Assembly (NCBI GenBank): GCA_938005545.1
Contig: CALKXV010000023.1
Span: 1-64,000 of the forward strand
Reading direction: 5' to 3'
Source of the DNA: an uncultured Paracoccaceae bacterium
GTDB taxonomy: Bacteria; Pseudomonadota; Alphaproteobacteria; Rhodobacterales; Rhodobacteraceae
DNA length: 64,000 bases
In this document: positions 1-7,431 of the stretch, one piece after another
How positions within the stretch are numbered: the first letter of the stretch is position 1
Layout of the letters: every line of letters starts with the position of its first letter
The notes under the pieces: generated by a model
Told to the model about the DNA's origin: nothing
Database searches by the model: none
The model's input: only the letters and a program-made list of their open reading frames with translations
Translations under genes and position numbers: made by a program

Positions 1-137
1 TGAACGCGAGAAGACAAAGAGGAGGACCATGAAACTTAGGCGCTTGCAGCACGCTAAATCCGCTGCTTAACTGAAAACAGATGAGCGATAACTCAACGAA
101 GTCAAAACGCCATCTGTCTCAAACTATCTGATGACGG
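1..137 (+). mobile_element. possible end of an insertion sequence (uncertain)
   Basis: On the plus strand the first bases read as the C-terminal end of an open frame (residues NARRQRGGP, stop at 30-32), a basic tail of the kind found on some transposases. About 100 non-coding bases follow, and then the reading frame of the transglycosylase-like gene on the other strand breaks off abruptly at about position 138. A mobile element entering from outside the window and ending near 120-140 would explain both. No inverted repeat partner or target duplication can be seen because the other end lies off the window, and I could not name an IS family. Confidence 0.25.
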
Positions 138-577
138 ACACCCGTCATCCAGCCGTTGTCACCTCTTCCCATCTCAACCGTATCAAGGAATAGCGCGAGG
201 ATTTGCTCTTTGCTCAGTTGGCTTTCTAATCCCAGTGCAAAGCCAGTTTGTCGTATCTTACCGATACCCGGCCGAAATTCGTCAAAGCCTAGGCGTTTGG
301 AAACGGATTGCGAGATCGTTGTGAGACCTGCGCCCAGCGTTGATAAGTCAACGCCACGATGATCTTGGTAACCCGGGTCCTGCACCAAAATGAGTTGAAG
401 GAGCCGTTCAGCACCAAGGTCGCTCGGACCCTTCCCATCCGCGATCAGAACATTTGCATGCTCTGCAAACACTTCGGACTGACGCACTGCGTCCCAATAT
501 CCAAAGGCTCCGTAGCTGAGAGTTGCGAATACGAGGGCGAGCACCCCGACGGTTCCGATTTTAAGTGAATTCCGCAT
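119..577 (-). pseudogene. truncated glycosyltransferase-51 (peptidoglycan transglycosylase-like) protein
   Basis: The 152-residue product starts with a membrane anchor (about residues 6-28) and continues into a GT51-like domain. Recognisable pieces are VQDPGYQDHRGVD (family form ED.xF..H.GvD), LTTISQSVSKRL (family STItqQ.vK.l), GKIRQ (rKI.E) and SKEQILALFLDTVEMG (sKeeILelYLN.v.fG). GT51 enzymes polymerise lipid II glycan strands at the outer face of the inner membrane. Here the catalytic Glu of the ED motif is Gln, and the frame stops just after GDNGWMTG, where the family normally continues for tens of residues with the A..YFgk segment. The last residues (VRHQIV) look foreign. It may be a gene cut by an insertion; it could also be a divergent short homologue. 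Activity is unlikely. Confidence 0.6.
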
Positions 578-714
578 CTCAACTCCTCTAACCTGCTGCG
601 CCTACTTTCTATGGGCTTGGAACACACCTCGAGAATTACGAACGGGTGTGAAGTTTGTCAAAATGACACCACCAACCTAAAATTTGGACAGAGGCGTCAG
701 GTCATTTTATGCGA

Positions 715-1734
715 TCACAGATCAAGAAATGCGGCAATCGCCTCGATTGATGCATTGTGAACTGCGGCACGATCCCATCCTTCAGGATCGTCGCAAATCG
801 CGTCTTCGCCTTCTTCAATTAATAGCTGCGGCGCAGTCTGTGTACAAATCGGTAGAAACGAATAGTGATGCGCATTTGGGATCACGACATGCTCTACTTG
901 TGCAAGCTCGTCCACCAATCCGCTGCCTTCGCTGCGCACATCGACGGCGATCCAGGGAAAGGTATCGCCGAGCGTTATCAGTTGCACGGGAACTTCAATC
1001 TGCGCAGCGCTGTCTGGTGTTGCGGCAAAGGTAAAGCCGGGATCGACAGCCACGATGCGGCCAAAGCGGTCATCGGTCATATCGGCAGAAAACTGCGACG
1101 GCAGACGGTCGAAATCGACCCCACCACGCGCCAAAAATAAGCAGTCCTGTGCGGCCTCGCCAAAAGTCTTGCAATAGTCAGCGTAACTTTCGGCATTCAG
1201 GCGAAGGCCAGCAATGCCCATCACAGCAGCACCACCCAAAGAGAACCCAAGTGCTGCAACCCGATTTTCGTCAATCCGATCAGCAAAATTCGGATCAGCC
1301 AACACATGATCGAGTGCGGCACTCAGATCTGCAGCCCGCTCAGACAAACGCACCGTCCTTCGAGGCGAACTATCACCGGAGGTGGTCCCCGGGTGGTTCA
1401 ACACGACAACTAATGCGCCATGTTGTGCCAAACCAGACGCGAGCCAAGCCGTTCCATCGATGCTGCTGCCTGATCCGTGCGATAGAACAATCAATGGCAT
1501 TTCATCATCGGGCAAAGCTGCGCCGATGTATGCATCGACACCTTGGAAAACGGCATTGTCGCCTACGCGACCAACATAGGTCTCACGCCCGACCGGCGAC
1601 CATATAGCAGCGGCGATCGGTCCTGTGCGGTGATCAGCTTGCACATCAAAGCGGTCAAAGCCGACAGGGGTTTCAGCCAAAGCGGGCAACGCCATCGAAA
1701 GAACGGTGGCTGTCGTTAAAAGGGTGCGTTTCAT
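715..1734 (-). CDS. secreted alpha/beta hydrolase (dienelactone-hydrolase/acetylhydrolase-like)
   Basis: Predicted 339-residue periplasmic or exported serine hydrolase. The start at 1734 is preferred over an upstream in-frame ATG because it follows a good ribosome site (TTGGAGA) and opens a signal peptide (MKRTLLTTATVLSMALPALA). Motifs: SHGSG as the oxyanion-hole turn, GFSLGG as the nucleophile elbow with catalytic Ser, and a C-terminal HHYSFLP segment that can supply the catalytic His. The overall pattern (long insertion after the nucleophile, Cys pairs CKTF...CLF and CTQ...CDD) resembles the predicted dienelactone hydrolase/PAF-acetylhydrolase group. The substrate is unknown. The gene is divergent from a membrane-bound AraC-type regulator 118 bp away, which may control it. 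Confidence 0.8.
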   Translation of the reverse strand: MKRTLLTTATVLSMALPALAETPVGFDRFDVQADHRTGPIAAAIWSPVGRETYVGRVGDNAVFQGVDAYIGAALPDDEMPLIVLSHGSGSSIDGTAWLASGLAQHGALVVVLNHPGTTSGDSSPRRTVRLSERAADLSAALDHVLADPNFADRIDENRVAALGFSLGGAAVMGIAGLRLNAESYADYCKTFGEAAQDCLFLARGGVDFDRLPSQFSADMTDDRFGRIVAVDPGFTFAATPDSAAQIEVPVQLITLGDTFPWIAVDVRSEGSGLVDELAQVEHVVIPNAHHYSFLPICTQTAPQLLIEEGEDAICDDPEGWDRAAVHNASIEAIAAFLDL

Positions 1735-1852
1735 TGTGTGTCTCCAAGTGAGCTGGGAAAAGATGCTTTCATCTGCCTCGTTCATCGCTCTCCACGCGAC
1801 CTCGAACCGGTTTGAGGTCGCGCAGAACCGGATATCGGTCTAACCAACAACT

Positions 1853-2857
1853 ATGTTGACGCTTCCGATCCCTCTTGTCGTAGCCCTGATATTGGGCTTT
1901 CTGGCTGTCCGGCACGCAGTGCTGGGTGACCGGTCACTGTTGTTTTTGATGCTGATGGCCGCTTGTGCGGTGCAAGCTCTCGTCATTTCACTGTCGCAGC
2001 ACTACGGCTTGTCCCAGTTGTCCCTTGTGCAGCCTATCACTGCCGTAGTTACTCCACCGTTGGCATGGTTAACTTTTCAGTCTGCCGCCCTGCGCCGATT
2101 TGATCTCAGCCGCGATGTGATCCACGCACTCGTCCCGGCGTTCACCGCATTTTGTGCGTTCTTCGCGACTATTACTCTTGATGCCGTCCTGCCCGTCATC
2201 TTTGCGGCTTATGGCATTGCCATCCTGTTGCGCTTACGGGCCGAAGGCACCTTGCCCTTGGCAAGGTTAGACGCGGGGCCGCTGCCCGCGCGCGTCTGGA
2301 AAGCTATGGGCATTTTGCTGATCCTGTCATCGATTTCGGATGTCCTGATCGCCGTGGCACTTGGGGCAGGATATCCCGATCTGCGACCACTCATCATCAG
2401 CATCTTCACCTCATTCACGCTTCTTGGCATCGGCCTGCTAAGCCTTTCTCGCGATGCAGAGGGGAGCGATGAAAGTGAAGCCATCGACGTCGAACCCGGC
2501 CCCTCGGAAAAAGACGAAGCTATCATCACGCGCCTTGATGCATTGATGGAAAAAGACCAACCATACCTCGACCCAAATCTCACTTTGGTGCGTCTTGCGC
2601 ATCGTCTGCATGTACCGATCAAACAGCTTTCCGCCGCAATCAATATCGCCAAAGGCGAGAACGTGTCGCGATACGTCAACGGATTTCGGGTGCGCCATGC
2701 ATGTCACCTACTTAGTGCAGGAAACAGCGTAACGGATTCAATGTTGAAAAGCGGATTCAACACGAAATCGAACTTCAACCGAGAGTTCGCACGGGTGATG
2801 GGTCAATCGCCGACCGATTTATTGCGCGACGCGACACCCAAGGGCGCAGAACGGTAA
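1853..2857 (+). CDS. membrane-anchored AraC-family transcriptional regulator
   Basis: The 334-residue protein has about seven hydrophobic segments in its first 200 residues (from PIPLVVALILGFLAV to TSFTLLGIGLLSL), an acidic linker (residues about 203-225), and a C-terminal AraC double helix-turn-helix (about 228-325) with the family features LTLVRLAHRLHVPIKQLSAAIN and SGFNTKSNFNREFARVMGQSP. This architecture is known for AraC regulators that sense through a membrane domain. It is divergent from the secreted hydrolase upstream, so local control of that gene is a reasonable inference. The ATG at 1853 lies close to the intergenic start and no strong ribosome site is visible. Confidence 0.85.
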   Translation: MLTLPIPLVVALILGFLAVRHAVLGDRSLLFLMLMAACAVQALVISLSQHYGLSQLSLVQPITAVVTPPLAWLTFQSAALRRFDLSRDVIHALVPAFTAFCAFFATITLDAVLPVIFAAYGIAILLRLRAEGTLPLARLDAGPLPARVWKAMGILLILSSISDVLIAVALGAGYPDLRPLIISIFTSFTLLGIGLLSLSRDAEGSDESEAIDVEPGPSEKDEAIITRLDALMEKDQPYLDPNLTLVRLAHRLHVPIKQLSAAINIAKGENVSRYVNGFRVRHACHLLSAGNSVTDSMLKSGFNTKSNFNREFARVMGQSPTDLLRDATPKGAER

Positions 2858-3004
2858 GAACCGTTTGCAAAAATCGACAAGTTACTATCATTTTTGGCCC
2901 CTTGAAAATCTTCATCATGACTTCGCAATACTGCAATGCGGCCCGTCATTGTCGACTCCGCTGCCGTTCATCAACAAACCGATAAAATTAGCAATTGCCT
3001 CAAT

Positions 3005-3238
3005 TTATCGGTTGTAACGCCTCTTCGGAGCTTCCACTCCAAATAACAATGCTCGTTGAGTTTCCAGGGCTATGAGGCTCTTGAAAAACGCCCGCCGCCC
3101 TTGAGAAATGCCACCGTTCTGCCAACCGTCGAGCATTCGGCTAATTTCCTGATTGAGCTCATCCAGAGACATGGTAGCGGCTCTGGAAGCCGTATCTTTA
3201 CCGGCAGATGATTTTCCCATCAGTAGTGTGCTCTTCAT
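3005..3238 (-). CDS. small hypothetical protein
   Basis: A 77-residue basic protein with an unstructured N-terminus (rich in S, K, A) and a helical C-terminal part (SLDELNQEISRMLDGWQ then RRAFFKSLIALETQRALLFG). I do not recognise the family. It has no membrane segment or signal peptide. No clear ribosome site precedes the ATG at 3238, and an internal Met at residue 7 is an alternative start. It stands alone between two gaps. It could be a small regulatory protein or a spurious frame. Confidence 0.4.
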   Translation of the reverse strand: MKSTLLMGKSSAGKDTASRAATMSLDELNQEISRMLDGWQNGGISQGRRAFFKSLIALETQRALLFGVEAPKRRYNR

Positions 3239-3752
3239 GAGTGAATCGAATTAATAAAAATACGATAACTAACTCCCGCCATTTGAGCAAAGCAGACAAC
3301 CTGAACCTGTCACGGTTTAGATCAATCACCTCAATACGACATCTCAAATGTTACGAAAACTGTAACTCATCGTATCTTTTCGGTGGCAGGCTTTGCTGAT
3401 ATCGGCAAAGCTGACGTTCGTGTACAGCGCAGCATTTGGTAAAGAGGGCTCACCTTTAGTTTTCGCTGCCTGTCACACGAACGTCGGTTCAATAGTACAC
3501 AAGGTCAGCTACTCGCCCTTGCCCCAGAAAATTCAAGGGGTTGGCGACAGTCACGGAAGACCGGTTTTGGTTGAACTGCGGCAACGGCACTGCCGCGCGA
3601 GCATTCGGCCATGCGTCGAATGTCGGCTCTGATTCAAGGATCAATACAGCACCAAACGTCTTGTGTACGATTCTGAACTTGATCCACGCAGCGGCCAGAG
3701 GTGCGGCGGAAAAAGAAGCTCTGCGTTGCCAAGTGTTCTTCAGCTCATTAAC
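3239..3752. other. 514-bp stretch without a convincing gene
   Basis: All open frames here are short and lack ribosome sites or protein-like composition. Two small hairpins are visible: GCTTTGC/GCAAAGC at 3390-3411 and GCGGCA/TGCCGC at 3578-3596. The part from about 3560 to 3650, read in reverse, loosely resembles the 4960-5040 region (GATCCTTG..., then ATGGCCGA), which may point to a decayed dispersed repeat. The right end contains the ArsR promoter. Confidence 0.4.
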
Positions 3753-3768
3753 ATAACCATATGGTTAT
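3753..3768. promoter_or_regulatory. perfect 16-bp palindrome, probable ArsR operator
   Basis: ATAACCATATGGTTAT is perfectly self-complementary and contains the ATG start codon of the ArsR gene (3761). ArsR-family dimers bind short palindromes at their own promoters, and AACCATATGGTT-type sites fit the class of ArsR genes coupled to AHSA1 genes. Binding here would block initiation of the operon directly. The assignment to ArsR is inferred from position and symmetry. Confidence 0.75.
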
Positions 3769-4105
3769 TGATTCGTCTCAACTCAACAAGGTGTTCGGAG
3801 CGTTGTCTGATGAGACGCGGCGGGGCATACTTTCCCAGCTTGCGGAAGGCGAGGCTAACGTCGTCCAATTGGCGAAGCCTTATGACATGTCGCAGCCCGC
3901 TATCACCAAACACCTAAAGGTATTGGAGGCCGCCGGACTGGTTCAGCGCTGGAAGGTTGGTCGCGAAACTCGTGTACGCGCCCGAGCCGATACTGCGCAG
4001 GAAGCGGCAACTTGGATCACGTATTACTCGAAATTCTGGCAACAGCACTTCGACGTTGTTGATCAGGTCTTACGACAAAACAGGAGGAAGGAAGATGAGT
4101 GTTGA
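3761..4105 (+). CDS. ArsR-family helix-turn-helix repressor
   Basis: A 114-residue winged-helix protein. It shows the ArsR pattern VFGALSDETRRGILSQLAEGEANVVQLAKPYDMSQPAITKHLKVLEAAGLVQRWKVGRETRV, with the recognition helix around residues 42-58. No Cys pair for metal sensing (CxC) is present in the alpha3 helix, so it is not a classical arsenic or zinc sensor; it belongs to the group usually paired with AHSA1/SRPBCC genes. It overlaps the following AHSA1 gene by 11 bp (ATGAGTGTTGA), indicating translational coupling. The palindrome over its start suggests autorepression. Confidence 0.92.
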   Translation: MVIDSSQLNKVFGALSDETRRGILSQLAEGEANVVQLAKPYDMSQPAITKHLKVLEAAGLVQRWKVGRETRVRARADTAQEAATWITYYSKFWQQHFDVVDQVLRQNRRKEDEC

Positions 4106-4484
4106 TGTTTCATTTGAAAACGGAGTTTTGACGATCTCGCGCCGATATGATCGTCCAACGGACGAGGTATTTTCTGCCTGGGTGGAAGTCGGTAAAACGC
4201 AAGAATGGTGGGGCTGTGAGAACACAACCTGTGTGACTTCGGAGATCGAAACTGAGGTTGGCGGCAAATACGAGCATGCGATGACAATCACCGGAGTGGG
4301 CGTACATACTATCAAGGGTAAACTGACCGCGTATGAACCACCAGCACGCTTAGCCTACCAGGTGCCAGGTATGAGCGAGGGTGAAATCATGCAAGTGAAT
4401 GTCTCGTTCAAAGATCGCGATGGTCAAACGGAAGGCACGATGGACTGCATCGTTCGAACGTTTGGCCCGCTTCTTCAATGGTGA
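4095..4484 (+). CDS. AHSA1/SRPBCC-domain protein, C-terminus possibly frameshifted
   Basis: The START-like beta-grasp domain is clear in the first 110 residues: ISRRYDRPTDEVFSAWVEVGKTQEWWG, then EVGGKYEHAM and PPARLAYQV. Such proteins bind hydrophobic ligands and are commonly co-transcribed with an ArsR regulator. The ATG at 4095 follows AGGAGGAAGGAAG. The product is only 129 residues, against roughly 140-160 for the family, and the last 15 residues (TMDCIVRTFGPLLQW) do not match the expected strand. A neighbouring frame over the same bases reads ASFERLARFFNGERRAA before a stop, which looks more like a native helical end; a one-base shift near 4435-4445 is possible. Confidence 0.8.
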   Translation: MSVDVSFENGVLTISRRYDRPTDEVFSAWVEVGKTQEWWGCENTTCVTSEIETEVGGKYEHAMTITGVGVHTIKGKLTAYEPPARLAYQVPGMSEGEIMQVNVSFKDRDGQTEGTMDCIVRTFGPLLQW

Positions 4485-4552
4485 ACGTCGCGCTGCGTGA
4501 AGCTGTGTGTCACTTGGTTGATCCTGTGGATCGTCGAACAAGGGAGCAAAAA

Positions 4553-4897
4553 ATGAATCGAAAGGAAGTTTTGGCGTGTTACACGCGTGCCGTTGCTCAA
4601 CATGACGGGATCAAGATAAAGGGTGCAAAATCAACATATACGGCGATCAATGGCAATATGTTCTCTTTCGTCGATGATATCAATCGATTGTGTCTTCGCT
4701 TTTCTGAACCTCGCAAAGCCGAACTCAATGAGATGTATGGAGCAAGTGACGTTATTCAATATGGCGCAGTGATGCGAGGATACGTGGCCATTCCACCAGA
4801 GATCACTGGTGACGAATTTGTGCTTCAGGAGCTGTTCGTTGAATCATTGGGTTTTGCAAGAAGACTCAAACCTAAGGCGACAAAAAGAAAATCCTAG
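4553..4897 (+). CDS. small YjbR/TfoX-N-like or DUF1801-like protein
   Basis: A 114-residue soluble protein starting at an ATG preceded by AGGGAG (4541-4546). The middle part (NGNMFSFVDDINRLCLRFSEPRKAELNEMYGASDVIQYGAVMRGYVAIPPEI) looks like the fold shared by small MmcQ/YjbR, TfoX-N and DUF1801 proteins: a short alpha/beta domain that takes up a subject residue pattern L.LRF followed by a Tyr-Val strand. The C-terminal tail is basic (RRLKPKATKRKS). It sits 68 bp after the ArsR/AHSA1 pair, as such small proteins often do. Function unknown. Confidence 0.6.
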   Translation: MNRKEVLACYTRAVAQHDGIKIKGAKSTYTAINGNMFSFVDDINRLCLRFSEPRKAELNEMYGASDVIQYGAVMRGYVAIPPEITGDEFVLQELFVESLGFARRLKPKATKRKS

Positions 4898-5160
4898 CCC
4901 TGACACGAGAACTTTAGCCCTCAAAAGCGGTCATTGCGTCCTTCCTGATCAATGGTCGCTTCGTCCGCAACTTGATCCTTGCCGTCTGAATCCTTGCTGC
5001 GCCGTGAACGAATGGCCGATATCCACGCTGCGTCGCAACACCCAGAGCCAAGCAGATGCAGCGATTTTCCTGCTGCGGGCGCTCGCAGCGAGAAAATCCA
5101 AGGTACTAGTTAGGCTCGGAGTGGACATCTGACGGTTTTGGTCAGACAAATTCGCCCCGC
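4898..5160. repeat. possible decayed dispersed intergenic repeat
   Basis: This stretch carries AAAGCGGTCATTGCGTCC (about 4924-4941), a hairpin CTGCG/CGCAG near 5070-5090 and GAGTGGACATCTGACGG. Patterns of this sort recall degenerate repeats common between genes of Rhodobacteraceae; that is from memory and not shown by an alignment. The 3' half of the predicted small membrane protein overlaps it and may therefore be non-native sequence. Confidence 0.3.
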
Positions 5161-5392
5161 GAACGGTGCCAAGGCCGGCTGTGCCGGACAAAAACCGTTG
5201 TTCACTTTTTCCATCGTGCCTGTGGCCCTTTTTGCCGATGGCTCTCCTGACAATGGCCACCGGAAAAACAACCACTGCAACGAGCACGACTAGTATCGCA
5301 CCAAAAAAATGATGCAATTTGTTGCCAGCACGCCAAAATCCGTGCGCGAGGATCGAAACGGCCAGCAAAAAGCTCGCCGTCAAATTTTTCAT
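4949..5392 (-). CDS. putative small membrane protein, C-terminal half doubtful
   Basis: The start at 5392 is supported by a strong ribosome site (AGGAGAACCC directly before ATG). Residues 1-50 contain two hydrophobic segments (LTASFLLAVSILAHGF and HHFFGAILVVLVAVVVFPVAIV) followed by a basic turn (RRAIGKKGHRHDGK), typical of a two-helix inner-membrane protein with a cytoplasmic tail. From about residue 80 onward composition becomes unlike a protein (many S, R, W and Q) and overlaps a probable repeat, so the native stop may have been lost. Family unknown. Confidence 0.45.
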   Translation of the reverse strand: MKNLTASFLLAVSILAHGFWRAGNKLHHFFGAILVVLVAVVVFPVAIVRRAIGKKGHRHDGKSEQRFLSGTAGLGTVRGANLSDQNRQMSTPSLTSTLDFLAASARSRKIAASAWLWVLRRSVDIGHSFTAQQGFRRQGSSCGRSDH

Positions 5393-5503
5393 GGGTTCTC
5401 CTATGGGAGTTTGCTTTCCAAAAGAAGGTAACTGTTCATCCAAAGCCTGCAAAGGGCTCGAAACCACCATTACATGATTTCGTGTGAAACGGGCGCGTTT
5501 AGC

Positions 5504-6358
5504 CTAACCCAACTCAGCGGCGATCAGGTCCACCAGCTCACTTTCGCGGGTGATGTGGGCGACGTCTTCGGCTTTTAGCGTGACGCCCCAAGTGTCGGCC
5601 ATTGCGCGGTAGCGGGGTTGGCGGTGGGCGAGGGCGCGGCGATAGGCCCAGCGGACGAAGGCGTCGGGGTCGACGGTTTCGGGGGCGTTTCCGGTTTCGC
5701 CAAGATAGTCGGCCCATGCGGCTTGCAGGAAGCCGTCTTGATAGCACATGGGTTTCGGCGCTTTGTCGAAGCGGCGGGCCAGTTCTTCGGTGTGGTCTTC
5801 GCTGCCTTCGATCCAGACCATCAGAACGTTTTCTGAAAGGGCTGACAGGACGGGGTCGTTCGGGTCTTCGGGGGTGACGATCTCGCAGATGGATCCCGAA
5901 GTGTCGCAGACGAAGTTGGCGTACCCATAGATGTCGTGGGCACGGGTGACGAAATGAGCGGTGTCGAGCATGGCCGAGGTTTCGGCGGCGCGGTGTTGGC
6001 GTTGGCGGCGGAGGTATTCTTTCCACGGCACACCCCCTTTGGTGGCATCGCCTGGTTTGCCAAGGTAAGTCGACAGGGGCGACAGATCATTGAAGGTGAT
6101 GTTCGATTTCACCTGCACGCTGTCGGTCATCAGAAGTTCGCGCAACAAGGGGCTGCGCATAGCCTCGCGTTTCAGGTTATCGGAAATATAGTCGCCCATA
6201 TAGCGCGTGCCGATCCGGTAATCGACGGAATAGTGGAACCAGTCACCGGTCGCACGCAGCATGTTCGACACATGGGTTTTGCCAAGCCCGGACATCCCGA
6301 AAAGCAAGATCCTCTTTTCAGGGGCGTTGAGCCAATCTTTTGCGCACTTGTAAAGCAT
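5504..6358 (-). CDS. P-loop NTPase of unknown role
   Basis: A 284-residue soluble protein with a clear Walker A motif near the N-terminus (LLFGMSGLGKTHVS, residues about 18-31). The rest (YSVDYRIGTRYMGDYI, SPLSTYLGKPG, FVCDTSGSICEI) suggests a nucleoside/shikimate-kinase-like or adenylylsulfate-kinase-like fold, with FVCDTSG in the Walker B position. Comparable proteins are annotated simply as ATPase in Rhodobacterales. It lies 55 bp downstream of the EamA gene on the same strand. The substrate is not evident. Confidence 0.7.
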   Translation of the reverse strand: MLYKCAKDWLNAPEKRILLFGMSGLGKTHVSNMLRATGDWFHYSVDYRIGTRYMGDYISDNLKREAMRSPLLRELLMTDSVQVKSNITFNDLSPLSTYLGKPGDATKGGVPWKEYLRRQRQHRAAETSAMLDTAHFVTRAHDIYGYANFVCDTSGSICEIVTPEDPNDPVLSALSENVLMVWIEGSEDHTEELARRFDKAPKPMCYQDGFLQAAWADYLGETGNAPETVDPDAFVRWAYRRALAHRQPRYRAMADTWGVTLKAEDVAHITRESELVDLIAAELG

Positions 6359-6413
6359 TCGGGCCGTCCTTTTATCGGGGACGAGAGTTACGGGGCGTAC
6401 GTGTGTCGGTCAA

Positions 6414-7328
6414 TCAGGATGCCATGATTTTTCTCAAGGCGTGGCTCAGTCGCCCGTCTAGGACCAGAAGGCCAATCGCAAGGATGAGAAAGCCAAGGTA
6501 GGCATTGGGGGAAAGTGCTTCGGCACGAACCCAAGCGCCCAAGGCAATTGCAATGGGTGGGATCATCAGTGTGACGAGCAGGAGGTTGCCGGCACCTGCC
6601 GCCGCCAGAATGCGGTAGTACAGGATATAGGCCAGCGCGGTTGAGGCCAACGCGTAATAGGCGATGGCTGTCCAGGTTGCGGCGCTAAGGGCGAGGGGAA
6701 GCGGGCCTTCGACGATCCATGCCAGTGGTAACATCACAATGGTCGATCCGGTTAACATGCCTGCGGCGGCCACAAGGGGCGGGTGGTCTGAAAGGTGCGC
6801 GCGCGCCCAACTTCCGGCGAAGGCATAGCTGAGGGTGCCCGCGATGACCGCGATCTGAGCCAATGACCGGATGTCGAAGCTGGCAAAGTTCTGAAGCCCA
6901 ATCGCGGTTGCAACGCCGATAAACCCAAGGAACACGCCGATGGCGCGAGGCAGGGTCAGCCGTTCGCTGGGGAAGATCATAGCGGCCACGATCACGCCCC
7001 AGATGGCGGTGGCTGCATTCAGGATTGCGGTCAGGCCAACCTCGATGCTGAGTTGACCCCAGGCCATCAGTGAAAACGGGATCACGTTATTGAGGCAGCC
7101 CATGATCAGGAAGGCGCCCCAAACGCGCGGGGATGTCGGGATCGGAATGCGTTTTATCAACACAACAACCCACAGGATGATCGCGGCCCAGAGCACCCGG
7201 TGGGTGACCGATGACAGGAAGGCGATTTCGTCAAGTGCTGTGCGAATGGCAAGGAACGACCCGCCCCAGAGAAAGGCGAGCAACGTCAGGTCGATCCAAG
7301 CGCGGCCAGAGATTTGTGTGTTGGTCAT
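6414..7328 (-). CDS. EamA/DMT-family membrane transporter
   Basis: A 304-residue protein with ten hydrophobic segments in two EamA repeats (first TM WIDLTLLAFLWGGSFLAI; second half starts near SLAQIAVIAGTLSYAFAGSW). Drug/metabolite transporters of this type usually export amino acids or small metabolites across the inner membrane. The start at 7328 (MTNTQISGRAW) is chosen over an upstream ATG because the extra 17 residues (MRNFRVASATRSRYPDP) are unlike the family. A porin terminator separates it from the gene upstream, so it probably has its own promoter between 7329 and 7380. Confidence 0.88.
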   Translation of the reverse strand: MTNTQISGRAWIDLTLLAFLWGGSFLAIRTALDEIAFLSSVTHRVLWAAIILWVVVLIKRIPIPTSPRVWGAFLIMGCLNNVIPFSLMAWGQLSIEVGLTAILNAATAIWGVIVAAMIFPSERLTLPRAIGVFLGFIGVATAIGLQNFASFDIRSLAQIAVIAGTLSYAFAGSWARAHLSDHPPLVAAAGMLTGSTIVMLPLAWIVEGPLPLALSAATWTAIAYYALASTALAYILYYRILAAAGAGNLLLVTLMIPPIAIALGAWVRAEALSPNAYLGFLILAIGLLVLDGRLSHALRKIMAS

Positions 7329-7380
7329 GGGGTCGGGATAACGGGATCGGGTGGCGCTTGCGACCCGGAAGTTGCGCAAA

Positions 7381-7408
7381 GAAAAACCCCGCCGAATGGG
7401 CGGGGTTT
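7381..7408 (-). terminator. Rho-independent terminator of the FadL-type porin gene
   Basis: AAACCCCGCC at 7384-7393 pairs perfectly with GGCGGGGTTT at 7399-7408. Read on the minus strand the stem is followed by TTTTTC, as expected for an intrinsic terminator 23 bp after the porin stop codon. Confidence 0.9.
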
Positions 7409-7431
7409 AGTTATCATCGTCGAAAAGAGCT

